Origin: Candidatus Stercoripulliclostridium pullicola
Lineage (GTDB): Bacteria > Bacillota > Clostridia > Christensenellales > DTU072
NCBI GenBank assembly: GCA_017694145.1
Contig: JADINF010000005.1
Location: forward strand, 1 to 6,634
Direction: 5' to 3'
DNA length: 6,634 nucleotides
Part shown: positions 1-5,745 of the stretch, piece after piece
How the letters are laid out: every line of letters starts with the position of its first letter
How positions within the stretch are numbered: the stretch's first letter is position 1
Position numbers and translations under genes: made by a program
The notes under the pieces: model-generated
Seen by the model: the letters and a program-made list of their open reading frames with translations, nothing else
The model's database searches: none
What the model was told of the DNA's origin: nothing

Positions 1-60
1 CCGCAACGCTTTTATTGGCGTTGCGGCGGGATGCGCTAGTTTCGTCCGATAGGGCAAAAC
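1..60 (+). repeat. Structured repeat, copy 1 (hairpin plus 33-bp core)
   Basis: A perfect 9-bp stem (ccgcaacgc at 1-9 with gcgttgcgg at 18-26) is followed by the core block at 28-60. The core begins gggatgcgctagtttcg and contains a hairpin with loop gata at 48-51, whose stem has one C/A mismatch (43 against 56) and one T-G wobble. The core matches copy 2 at 31 of 33 positions. The copy is probably cut by the window edge. In copy 2 the bases atccc precede the stem and pair with the gggat of the core, so the bases just left of position 1 are predicted to read atccc. The strand is arbitrary. Confidence 0.7.
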
Positions 61-159
61 CTGGCGGCAAACTGCAGAAGCATCTCAAAAAGCAAAAAAT
101 ATACACAAACGAAAAGCGAATATTTGTACGAGAGCAACTGCCGCTGTTCCTTAAGAACA

Positions 160-207
160 GGCGCGCCAAGAGGGAGCACCGTCGAGGCACTCCCTTTTTA
201 GCGCGCC
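160..207 (+). other. Long imperfect hairpin between the two repeats
   Basis: ggcgcgc (160-166) pairs with gcgcgcc (201-207). Inside it, aagagggag (168-176) pairs with ctccctttt (190-198) with one G-T wobble, leaving a 13-base loop. The run of T at 195-199 after ctccc could make the inner stem a rho-independent terminator for transcription entering from the left. The Ts are themselves paired in the longer fold, however, so this is uncertain. The gcgcgc ends are self-complementary. The hairpin may belong to the same element as the flanking repeats. Confidence 0.4.
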
Positions 208-220
208 TTCAGAAGCACAT

Positions 221-286
221 ATCCCCTGTAATGCAACTAGTTTGCATTGCAGAGGGATGCGCTAGTTTCGCCCGATAGGGCGAAAC
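221..286 (+). repeat. Structured repeat, copy 2 (hairpin plus 33-bp core)
   Basis: The arms at 221-236 and 242-258 pair as a 16-bp stem: atccc with gggat, then ctgtaatgcaa with ttgcattgcag. It has one T-G wobble (229/249), one bulged base (A253) and the loop ctagt. The core at 254-286 differs from copy 1 only at 271 and 282. Both differences improve the second hairpin, which here is a perfect 9-bp stem (265-273 with 278-286) around the loop gata. The first stem is unrelated in sequence to that of copy 1 but equally well paired, which points to selection on structure. The strand is arbitrary. Confidence 0.72.
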
Positions 287-335
287 CCGAAACTTATTTA
301 TTAATATATGCGTGATTAATATAAGACACTACGAG

Positions 336-3300
336 TTATATATCCAGATATTTCAATATGAAATCCCTGAAATAAAAGCCGTTGTTTCGTATCGCAAATT
401 CACGTAATACTTTTATTGCGTCGTCGGAAAAGCCGCGCTTTTTCAATGCGAGCGTAAGCGTGGTATCGAATACCGGATAATTTGGATTGTTCTCCGACAT
501 CGGAGCGGAAGAAAGCGAATGTATTTCCGAATCGAGCTTCATAATGAATTCCGAAGACACTTCCGGCCACATACCGTCGGCTCGTCCGAATTCTCCTTCC
601 GGGTTCATTCGAGTCCGAAGATAAATTTCGCCGCAGTATTCGGGATCTCCCGAAAGCCCTTTGCGGAAACTTAAGTAATAGTTATCGTAAAGGCAACGGG
701 TCTCGTAGACATTATCAAAAATATAGCAGCATGCAAAATAAGCGGTGAAAATATCGTGCGTTATTTTGTCGGAAGTGATTATGGCTCTGCGGCTTAAGTA
801 GTCGTATATTTCGTTTCCTACGGTTTCTGGATCGTGATTGTTCAGGCAGTGACCGTTTTTAAAGTATTCTATAAGCAGTTTGCGGAAATCGTATGCGCAG
901 CCTTGGAGCTTGCGGAAAGCGATATTGCCGAGCATATCTTTAAGCCGATCATTAGTAAGATATTGACGGTATGGGAAACGGGAAACGATCCCTCGGTCGT
1001 TCTCGAGATCGTCTATGAATATGCCTATCGATTTTTTTACAATCGCGTATTTGCTTGTAGGAAAATCTTTTCCGCGGTTCTTGAGATAAATGAATATTAG
1101 GTTTGATAGGAGCAGAGGGTTTTTCTTGATCTCGTCTCCTATCGAATCGAGATGTACAAAGAAATCCGCTTTGAAGTCGTCGCCGATTATCGGGTTATCT
1201 GTCGGAATATAAAGATCGCGTCCCCAATGCGTATCGCTTTTCGGCGGTTTGCGTTCTCCGGCTTTGTCATATAGCTTTGACTTAATATTGTCATACAATT
1301 TTTTGCGCTGAGTTTCATCGAAACCTCTCAATTCGCATAATGACAGTTTCCCGTTGAGGACGAGTTTAAGATCGTCGAAACATTCGGCGGTACGCGAAGT
1401 AAAAATAAAGCGGTCGGTTCGATTGCGTTTAAGATAATCGCGTATAAGTTCTATAAGTTTTTTTCTCTTTTCGGAGCTGATCTCGTCGAGTCCGTCGAAT
1501 ATTACGGTAATAGGATTTCCGGCGTCGCCGCGCGCTCTTTCCAATATGCGCGGGGAATGATATTCGTCCGAATCGACAAGGTAGCGATTGAGTTCCTTAG
1601 AGAATAAATCGGTGAGGTTATTACAGTTTTCAATGTAATCATCGTAATCTATCACGTTTATGCGAAGGAAAAAATGAGTGGTATCGAAATAATTTCGCAT
1701 AAGGTTGCTGACGTAAAGACTTTTGCCCGAGCCTCCTTCGCCGACAATGAAAAAGTTATCTTTTTCGGCAAGATTTGCGAATTCGATCTCCGCGCCGTCA
1801 GGGACGCTATACACATTACGTTGTATATAGCCTTCTTCGAATGAGAGCAATGCGTCGGCAATACCGCAGAAATCGTTATTGTCGTTGCGCACATATTGAT
1901 TGCGAAGGCTGTATTTGAAATTGTCGTTCTCTTTCGTCATCCGATAGCGGTAGTTAAAGACCGCGCTTTCTTCCAGTCCGAGTTTGATGCGGTTGCAAAT
2001 ATTGTCTATAGTTCGGTCGTCGCAACCGTTCTCGGTAAATTGAGCCGCGTATTTTTTGAGTTTGCGGAACACGTCGTCTTCATCAAGTGCGTCGATAGCC
2101 GAGCATACGTCCGTGTTTTGCGAGTTATGGTATATTATCAGCAGGTTTTTGGGAGACCATATCCCGCGTTCCACGCGGTCGAGAGCAGCTTTTACTTCAA
2201 GACGTACCCATTCGCTTTTTATAGAATACTCCGACAAAATAACGAGAAAATATTTTGAATTATTTATGGCGTTCAGTACGCTTTGTTTTATTTCGTCGTT
2301 CGCGTCCCTGTCGCTTTCCCATGCGCGGTAGTGGGGGAACACCCGTTCGTCGTTTTTTTCGGTGTCGTCGAAATTAAAACTTTCTATACCCGCAACCAGT
2401 TTGTCTTTGACCTCTTTATCTTTGTGATTCCAAGAGACGAACAGATCGTAGCGCTTGCCGGCGTTGGCAAGTTCCCATTTTTCCTCCGATTCCTCGGCGC
2501 TTGTTTTCACCAACTCATCGAGAGCGATACGGGCTTCGTCCAATCCTTGCTCTGCGGCTTTACGGAACCACCTGACGGCTTCGGTTTCGTCTTTTTTGCC
2601 ACCTATGCCGTTAGCATAGCAAATGCCCAAAAAGCATTGCGCCACAGCGTATCCTTGCTCTGCGGCTTTACGGAACCATTTAACGGCTTGAACTTCGTCT
2701 TTTTCTACGCCGATACCGTCATGATAGCAAACGCCTAAATTGAATTGCGCTTGAGCAAATCCTTGCTCTGCGGCTTTACGGTACCATTTAACGGCTTCGA
2801 TCTCGTCTTTTTTTACGCCGGTGCCGTGTTCATAGCAAATGCCTAAATTGCGTTGCGCTTGAGCGTCACCTTGCTCTGCGGCTTTACGGTACCACTTGGC
2901 GGCTTCGATCTCGTCTTTTTCGACGCCGGTACCATTGTAATAGCAAGTTCCTAAATTGCATTGCGCCGTGGCGTCACCTTGCTCTGCGGCTTTACGGTAC
3001 CACCTGACGGCTTTGACCTCATCTTTTTCGACGCCGATACCGTATTCATAGCAAAAGCCTAAATTGCATTGCGCACGGGCATAGCCTTGCTCTGCGGCTT
3101 TACGGTACCACCTGACGGCTTCGACCTCGTCTTTTTCGACGCCGGTACCGTTTACATAGCAATTGCCTAAATTGCATCGAGCTTTAGCATAGCCTTGCTC
3201 AGCGGCTTTACGGAACCATTTAGCGGCTTCGATTTCGTCTTTTCCGACGCCGATACCGCGTTCGTAGCAAAAGCCTAACGAATTTATACCTTCTGGACAG

Positions 3301-3446
3301 TTCTGCGCGGCGGAAAGTTCAGCCCAGTAGAGGGCTTTGTCGTAATTTTTTTCTACTTCGTCTCCGTCACTGTATTTTTTAGAAAGCTCATATTGTGCTA
3401 TCGGGTCGCCCGATTCGGCTTTACGGATAAGTTCGTCAATGCCCAT
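336..3446 (-). CDS. Sel1-repeat / TIR / NACHT NTPase protein (candidate NLR-like defence protein)
   Basis: This 1036-residue protein has three recognisable parts. Residues 4-313 are Sel1-like repeats: two degenerate units, six nearly identical 36-residue units (74-289) and a final partial unit (290-313). Residues 332 to about 465 form a TIR domain: strand A YDLFVSW (333-339), then ILSEYSIKSEW and E417 in EWVRLEVKAA, matching the catalytic glutamate of the SARM1-type W-x-x-x-E motif. Residues 563 to about 790 form a NACHT NTPase: Walker A GEGGSGKS (569-576), Walker B VIFDGLDE (648-655) with the small residue after D651 typical of NACHT, sensor-like FTSR (682-685), and NPLLLSN (776-782). Residues about 830-910 resemble the winged-helix segment that follows NACHT; 911-1036 are unassigned. 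Known TIR-STAND proteins destroy NAD+ when a ligand triggers oligomerisation, causing abortive infection; that role here is inferred. The start is ATG with ggaggg 3 bases upstream. There are no membrane segments, and no partner gene lies on this strand. Confidence 0.9.
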   Translation of the reverse strand: MGIDELIRKAESGDPIAQYELSKKYSDGDEVEKNYDKALYWAELSAAQNCPEGINSLGFCYERGIGVGKDEIEAAKWFRKAAEQGYAKARCNLGNCYVNGTGVEKDEVEAVRWYRKAAEQGYARAQCNLGFCYEYGIGVEKDEVKAVRWYRKAAEQGDATAQCNLGTCYYNGTGVEKDEIEAAKWYRKAAEQGDAQAQRNLGICYEHGTGVKKDEIEAVKWYRKAAEQGFAQAQFNLGVCYHDGIGVEKDEVQAVKWFRKAAEQGYAVAQCFLGICYANGIGGKKDETEAVRWFRKAAEQGLDEARIALDELVKTSAEESEEKWELANAGKRYDLFVSWNHKDKEVKDKLVAGIESFNFDDTEKNDERVFPHYRAWESDRDANDEIKQSVLNAINNSKYFLVILSEYSIKSEWVRLEVKAALDRVERGIWSPKNLLIIYHNSQNTDVCSAIDALDEDDVFRKLKKYAAQFTENGCDDRTIDNICNRIKLGLEESAVFNYRYRMTKENDNFKYSLRNQYVRNDNNDFCGIADALLSFEEGYIQRNVYSVPDGAEIEFANLAEKDNFFIVGEGGSGKSLYVSNLMRNYFDTTHFFLRINVIDYDDYIENCNNLTDLFSKELNRYLVDSDEYHSPRILERARGDAGNPITVIFDGLDEISSEKRKKLIELIRDYLKRNRTDRFIFTSRTAECFDDLKLVLNGKLSLCELRGFDETQRKKLYDNIKSKLYDKAGERKPPKSDTHWGRDLYIPTDNPIIGDDFKADFFVHLDSIGDEIKKNPLLLSNLIFIYLKNRGKDFPTSKYAIVKKSIGIFIDDLENDRGIVSRFPYRQYLTNDRLKDMLGNIAFRKLQGCAYDFRKLLIEYFKNGHCLNNHDPETVGNEIYDYLSRRAIITSDKITHDIFTAYFACCYIFDNVYETRCLYDNYYLSFRKGLSGDPEYCGEIYLRTRMNPEGEFGRADGMWPEVSSEFIMKLDSEIHSLSSAPMSENNPNYPVFDTTLTLALKKRGFSDDAIKVLREFAIRNNGFYFRDFILKYLDI
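2508..3227 (-). repeat. Tandem 108-bp coding repeats (Sel1 units)
   Basis: Six full 108-bp units and a final 72-bp partial unit, in perfect register, encode the internal Sel1 repeats (residues 74-313) of the large minus-strand protein. On the plus strand, the unit landmark ccttgctctgcggctttacg recurs at 2545, 2653, 2761, 2869, 2977 and 3085, with one mismatch at 3193, always 108 bp apart. Identity at the DNA level well beyond what protein function requires suggests recent duplication or gene conversion. Variation between units is concentrated in a few codons. Copy number may differ between strains, and short-read assemblies may collapse this stretch. Confidence 0.95.
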
Positions 3447-3449
3447 TTT

Positions 3450-3455
3450 CCCTCC
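3450..3455 (-). promoter_or_regulatory. Ribosome binding site of the Sel1-TIR-NACHT gene
   Basis: Read on the minus strand, ggaggg lies 3 bases before the ATG at 3446-3444. The spacing is a little short but the match is strong, and it fixes the start. The first residues (DELIRKAESGDPIAQYELSKKY) already form the first degenerate Sel1 unit, so no longer N-terminus is needed. Confidence 0.75.
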
Positions 3456-3501
3456 GATGTAGAAACTGAAATTTTTTGTTCAATTTATTAAAGATAATAA
3501 T

Positions 3502-3530
3502 ATAGTATAGCTGTCGGTGAGCTTTGTCAA
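3502..3530 (-). promoter_or_regulatory. Housekeeping promoter of the Sel1-TIR-NACHT gene
   Basis: On the minus strand a perfect -35 box TTGACA (3530-3525), a 17-base spacer and a -10 box TACTAT (3507-3502) form a near-consensus sigma-A promoter. Transcription would start near 3495, leaving a 5' leader of about 50 bases before the ribosome binding site. A promoter this good suggests the gene is expressed constitutively, as expected for a protein held ready and controlled by ligand, unless a repressor uses the nearby inverted repeat. Confidence 0.75.
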
Positions 3531-3538
3531 TATCGTAG

Positions 3539-3577
3539 ACTTATATCTTATCGGGAGTAATCGATTTACATATAAGT
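3539..3577. promoter_or_regulatory. Inverted repeat between the divergent promoters
   Basis: acttatat (3539-3546) and atataagt (3570-3577) are perfect inverted copies separated by 23 bases. The arms lie 8 bp from the -35 box of the left-going promoter and 6 bp from that of the right-going one, so the arrangement is nearly symmetric. The arms could be an operator for a dimeric regulator acting on both genes, or simply A+T-rich UP elements contacted by RNA polymerase. A second small inverted repeat, gttaa/ttaac (3576-3580 and 3585-3589), overlaps the right-going -35 box. Confidence 0.35.
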
Positions 3578-3583
3578 TAATGC

Positions 3584-3611
3584 TTTAACTGTTTTCATTA
3601 CGTGATATAAT
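3584..3611 (+). promoter_or_regulatory. Extended -10 promoter of the sigma factor operon
   Basis: TGATATAAT (3603-3611) is a perfect extended -10 element (TG, one base, TATAAT). The -35 candidate tttaac (3584-3589) is weak, with a 16-base spacer; extended -10 promoters often tolerate this. The transcript would start near 3618, giving a leader of about 54 bases. This is a housekeeping-type promoter. I found no convincing ECF-type promoter (AAC box plus CGT-like -10) in the same region, so autoregulation by the operon's own sigma factor is not supported by what I can see. Confidence 0.65.
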
Positions 3612-3671
3612 ATTTTCACACGCTTATGCAACAATTCGAGTTCGGGGTGTGTTTAACTTACGGGTGACAGG

Positions 3672-4202
3672 GTGAGAAAACATACGATAGACGCTATGCT
3701 TACGCGCATAGCCGCAGGCGACAACGAAGCCTTCGAGAGGCTGTATATAGAAACGAAGCGCGGGGTATACGCTTTTGTGCACACCTACCTCGGCAACCGC
3801 TTCGATACGGAGGACGCCTTGCAGGACGTTTATCTCAAAATAAAAAGCAATATCCGGAGTTACCGACCGGGGACGAACGGGCTCGCGTGGATACTGGAGA
3901 TAGCGAAGAATACGGCTCTGAACGAGCTTCGCGCGGAGGCGAGCAGGCGAAAACAGATATATGATAGTAGCGGCGTTGCCGACGAGATAGCGGACAGGGC
4001 GGCGCTAAAAGATCTCCTCGTCACGACGATGAGGGAGAGGCTCGACGAAGAGGAACAGCGCATCGTGGTACTGCACGTCGTATGGGGATACAGGCACAGA
4101 GAGATAGCCGATATAATCGGCTGTCCCACCGGAACGGTGACTTCGAAATATAAGCGCGCAGTGGATAAACTCAAAGAGGCGTTAAAGGAGGAAGATAAAT
4201 GA
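3672..4202 (+). CDS. ECF-family RNA polymerase sigma factor
   Basis: This 176-residue protein has the two-domain layout of extracytoplasmic-function sigma factors. Region 2 spans about residues 18-90 and includes FERLY, the DALQDVYLKI stretch (region 2.2, core polymerase binding) and the W-I-L-x-I-A-K-N-x-A-L-N-E-L segment (region 2.3-2.4, -10 recognition). Region 4 spans about residues 122-170, with the helix-turn-helix YRHREIADIIGCPTGTVTSK for the -35 element. Length and domains are complete, so it should be active. The start is taken as GTG at 3672, because the frame is closed upstream at 3654 and no other start lies between. It has only a weak ribosome binding site. ATG at 3696 (M9, giving MLTRIAAGD) is an alternative that matches the usual N-terminus of the family but also lacks a clear site. 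It overlaps the next gene by 4 bp, and that gene encodes its likely anti-sigma factor. The promoters it reads are unknown. Confidence 0.92.
   Translation: MRKHTIDAMLTRIAAGDNEAFERLYIETKRGVYAFVHTYLGNRFDTEDALQDVYLKIKSNIRSYRPGTNGLAWILEIAKNTALNELRAEASRRKQIYDSSGVADEIADRAALKDLLVTTMRERLDEEEQRIVVLHVVWGYRHREIADIIGCPTGTVTSKYKRAVDKLKEALKEEDK
4184..4191 (+). promoter_or_regulatory. Ribosome binding site inside the sigma gene, for the anti-sigma gene
   Basis: aaaggagg, a near-perfect Shine-Dalgarno sequence, lies 7 bases before the ATG at 4199, within the last codons of the sigma gene. With the ATGA overlap (4199-4202) it implies translational coupling, which would keep sigma and anti-sigma in a fixed ratio. 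The site is much stronger than that of the sigma gene itself, consistent with excess inhibitor. Confidence 0.85.
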
Positions 4203-5686
4203 AATCCTGGAAAAAGCGGTTGAATAAGGAATTCGACGCAATGGCGCCTGAAATGTCGGACGAAGTCCGCGCCGCTCCCATTTTGGCTGAGCGCAAAGAA
4301 TACAAGCCTGAGGAAAAGTCCGCATATTCGGGAAGGAAAGCGGGTTTCTGGGGGCTTGCGGGAGTCGCCGCCGTGCTGGTAGTCGTATTTGTTTCTCTCG
4401 CTGTGGCGGGCGTTTTCGGCGGCGCGGAAAACGACGAAACTTACGTTTTCGCCCTCGAAATAAATCCCGCCGTTTCCTTCGTGACCGATACGGACGGAAC
4501 GGTATTGAGCGTGAATTCCCTTAACGCGGACGCGGACGTCGTATTGTCGGACGAAAGCACGTTGAACGCTATAAAAGGCAAATCTCTCGACGAAGCCGTA
4601 GTCGCATATACGGATACCGCGGCGAGGCTCGGATATATAGATTTGAATACCGCAGCGGGCGCGGTGCGCTTGAGCGGAAGCGAGGGGAAAGGGCAAAAAT
4701 TGTTATCGGGTGCGGCGGAAAATCTGCGCGGTTATTTCAAGGATAAGGGAGCGTACGTCGCGGTGGCGGAGGATGTCGTCGGAGTAAGCGAGATGGGCGA
4801 GATCCTCGGAGTCGAGGGAGCGAAGCAGACGAGCGATCTTGTCGGCGCCATGCAAAACGCCGCCGTAGCCTACGGCGAGAGGATAGCCGCAGGCGTAAAT
4901 GCCGACGGACTTATAAGTTTACACGAAAGTTATATCGTGGATTCCCAATTATACGATTACATTAGTACCGCGCTTCTCGCCGGGACCGACGATTTCGTTT
5001 CCAATGCGCGAGCTTTAGCCGAAATAGGCATACTAAATCTCAAAATAACTTTCTCGAGGGACAATCCGAGCGCCGTGCTTACCGATTACTGGAGCGTGAC
5101 GGAGCGATTCGACGAAGCTTATTTCAGCGACAAGCTCATGGCTATGACCGACGAAATGGAGGCGCTTCTCACGGATTATGCCGAAAACTTCGGAGTGGAT
5201 ATTACTTCCAAAGACGAGTTTTACGACGAATTATACGATTTTGCCGTTTTGGCGGGCAAAGAATTCGAAGATCTCGTTTTCTCGCTCGCTTCGTCCGCGA
5301 TAGAGAGCATTACCGATCCACAGGCGATATTCGAAGCCTTCGAGGAATTTGCCGCGATAGATTTCGGTAAGATACTTGAAAACTTAACGCCGCAGACGAT
5401 TTTATCGTCGCTATCCGAATACCGCGGGATACTCGCAAGGTCGGGAATAGATCCGAACCTTACCGAAACGTTATCGCATGTGCCGACTACCGTAGCGGAA
5501 TATATAAGCGAGATGCGCTCGGTCGTGACCGCGATATACGAGACGAGGACGGAGATATTCCGCGAAAGATACGACAGGGTACGCGACGCGCTTACGGACG
5601 AAGAATATTCCGCTTTCGTGGACGGAATAGCGCGCGAATACGGTTCTACGGAAAATTTTTGGGAAAATTGCGTCGGCGTGCAATAA
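4199..5686 (+). CDS. One-pass membrane anti-sigma factor with RsgI-like extracytoplasmic module
   Basis: This 495-residue protein has a short charged cytoplasmic tail (about 1-47), one transmembrane helix (about 50-73) and a large outer region. The tail begins MKSWKKRLNKEFDAMAPEMS and is the likely sigma-binding part; it has no HxxxCxxC zinc motif. The outer region opens with TYVFALEINPAVSF (81-94), followed by a beta-rich and alpha-helical stretch to about 190. This matches the middle module of RsgI anti-sigma factors, where the Asn-Pro bond is reported to be cut by autoproteolysis before regulated intramembrane proteolysis releases sigma. Here the bond would be N89-P90. Residues 200-495 are acidic, mostly helical by eye, and match no family I know; they are probably a ligand-sensing or protein-contact domain. 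The anti-sigma assignment rests on the ATGA overlap with the sigma gene, the topology and the module. The classical RsgI N-terminal domain is not recognisable, fitting an ECF partner rather than SigI. Confidence 0.82.
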   Translation: MKSWKKRLNKEFDAMAPEMSDEVRAAPILAERKEYKPEEKSAYSGRKAGFWGLAGVAAVLVVVFVSLAVAGVFGGAENDETYVFALEINPAVSFVTDTDGTVLSVNSLNADADVVLSDESTLNAIKGKSLDEAVVAYTDTAARLGYIDLNTAAGAVRLSGSEGKGQKLLSGAAENLRGYFKDKGAYVAVAEDVVGVSEMGEILGVEGAKQTSDLVGAMQNAAVAYGERIAAGVNADGLISLHESYIVDSQLYDYISTALLAGTDDFVSNARALAEIGILNLKITFSRDNPSAVLTDYWSVTERFDEAYFSDKLMAMTDEMEALLTDYAENFGVDITSKDEFYDELYDFAVLAGKEFEDLVFSLASSAIESITDPQAIFEAFEEFAAIDFGKILENLTPQTILSSLSEYRGILARSGIDPNLTETLSHVPTTVAEYISEMRSVVTAIYETRTEIFRERYDRVRDALTDEEYSAFVDGIAREYGSTENFWENCVGVQ

Positions 5687-5730
5687 AACGCATAGCCTGC
5701 CGTGTTTAACGGGTACATTGCGAAAAAAGC

Positions 5731-5738
5731 AAAAGGAG
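5731..5738 (+). promoter_or_regulatory. Ribosome binding site of the lipoprotein gene
   Basis: aaaaggag lies 7 bases before the ATG at 5746 and fixes the start just before a classic lipoprotein signal (MKKKILIAILLF). The 59-bp gap after the anti-sigma stop codon has no T-rich hairpin terminator and no clear promoter, so the gene is probably on the same transcript. Confidence 0.8.
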
Positions 5739-5745
5739 ACGTGTC

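Larger units (their letters stand above)
1..335. other. Gene-free intergenic region with structured repeats
   Basis: I see no convincing gene here. The only open frame of any length starts with TTG at 15 and runs to 278 on the plus strand. It has no ribosome binding site and is made of hairpin and repeat sequence, so I do not call it. The region holds two copies of a hairpin-plus-core repeat (1-60 and 221-286), a small hairpin at 144-160 (ctgttc/gaacag), a long imperfect hairpin at 160-207, and an A+T-rich stretch at 290-335 before the stop codon of the minus-strand gene. A short motif, cagaagca, also occurs twice (75-82 and 210-217). No T-rich intrinsic terminator for the minus-strand gene is apparent. 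The region could be a dispersed intergenic repeat element or a structured RNA; the sequence alone does not decide. Confidence 0.6.

Noticed and set aside
15..278. Open frame of 87 codons on the plus strand in the left intergenic region
   Set aside because: It starts with TTG without a ribosome binding site, runs through two hairpin repeats, and its protein has low-complexity basic composition with no domain. It is explained by the repeat sequence.
221..286. Integron attC site or CRISPR repeat
   Set aside because: The core lacks the attC R'/R'' consensus (GTTRRRY and RYYYAAC). There are only two copies, 226 bp apart with no regular spacers, so neither an integron cassette nor a CRISPR array is supported.
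1896..2738. Several plus-strand open frames (120, 91 and 151 codons) opposite the TIR and Sel1 coding region
   Set aside because: They are shadows of the minus-strand gene. The repetitive content of the last one is simply the Sel1 repeats read backwards.
3860..4696. Long open frame of 278 codons on the minus strand opposite the sigma and anti-sigma genes
   Set aside because: It is antisense to two well-supported genes with clear domains; its protein shows no domain and its length reflects the codon bias of the real genes.
5221..5718. Minus-strand open frames over the end of the anti-sigma gene
   Set aside because: They overlap a strongly supported gene, have no ribosome binding site or domain, and fit antisense shadows.
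5687..5745. Terminator between the anti-sigma gene and the lipoprotein gene
   Set aside because: Only a 4-bp stem (ccgt/acgg) without a T run can be found, so read-through in one operon is the better reading.
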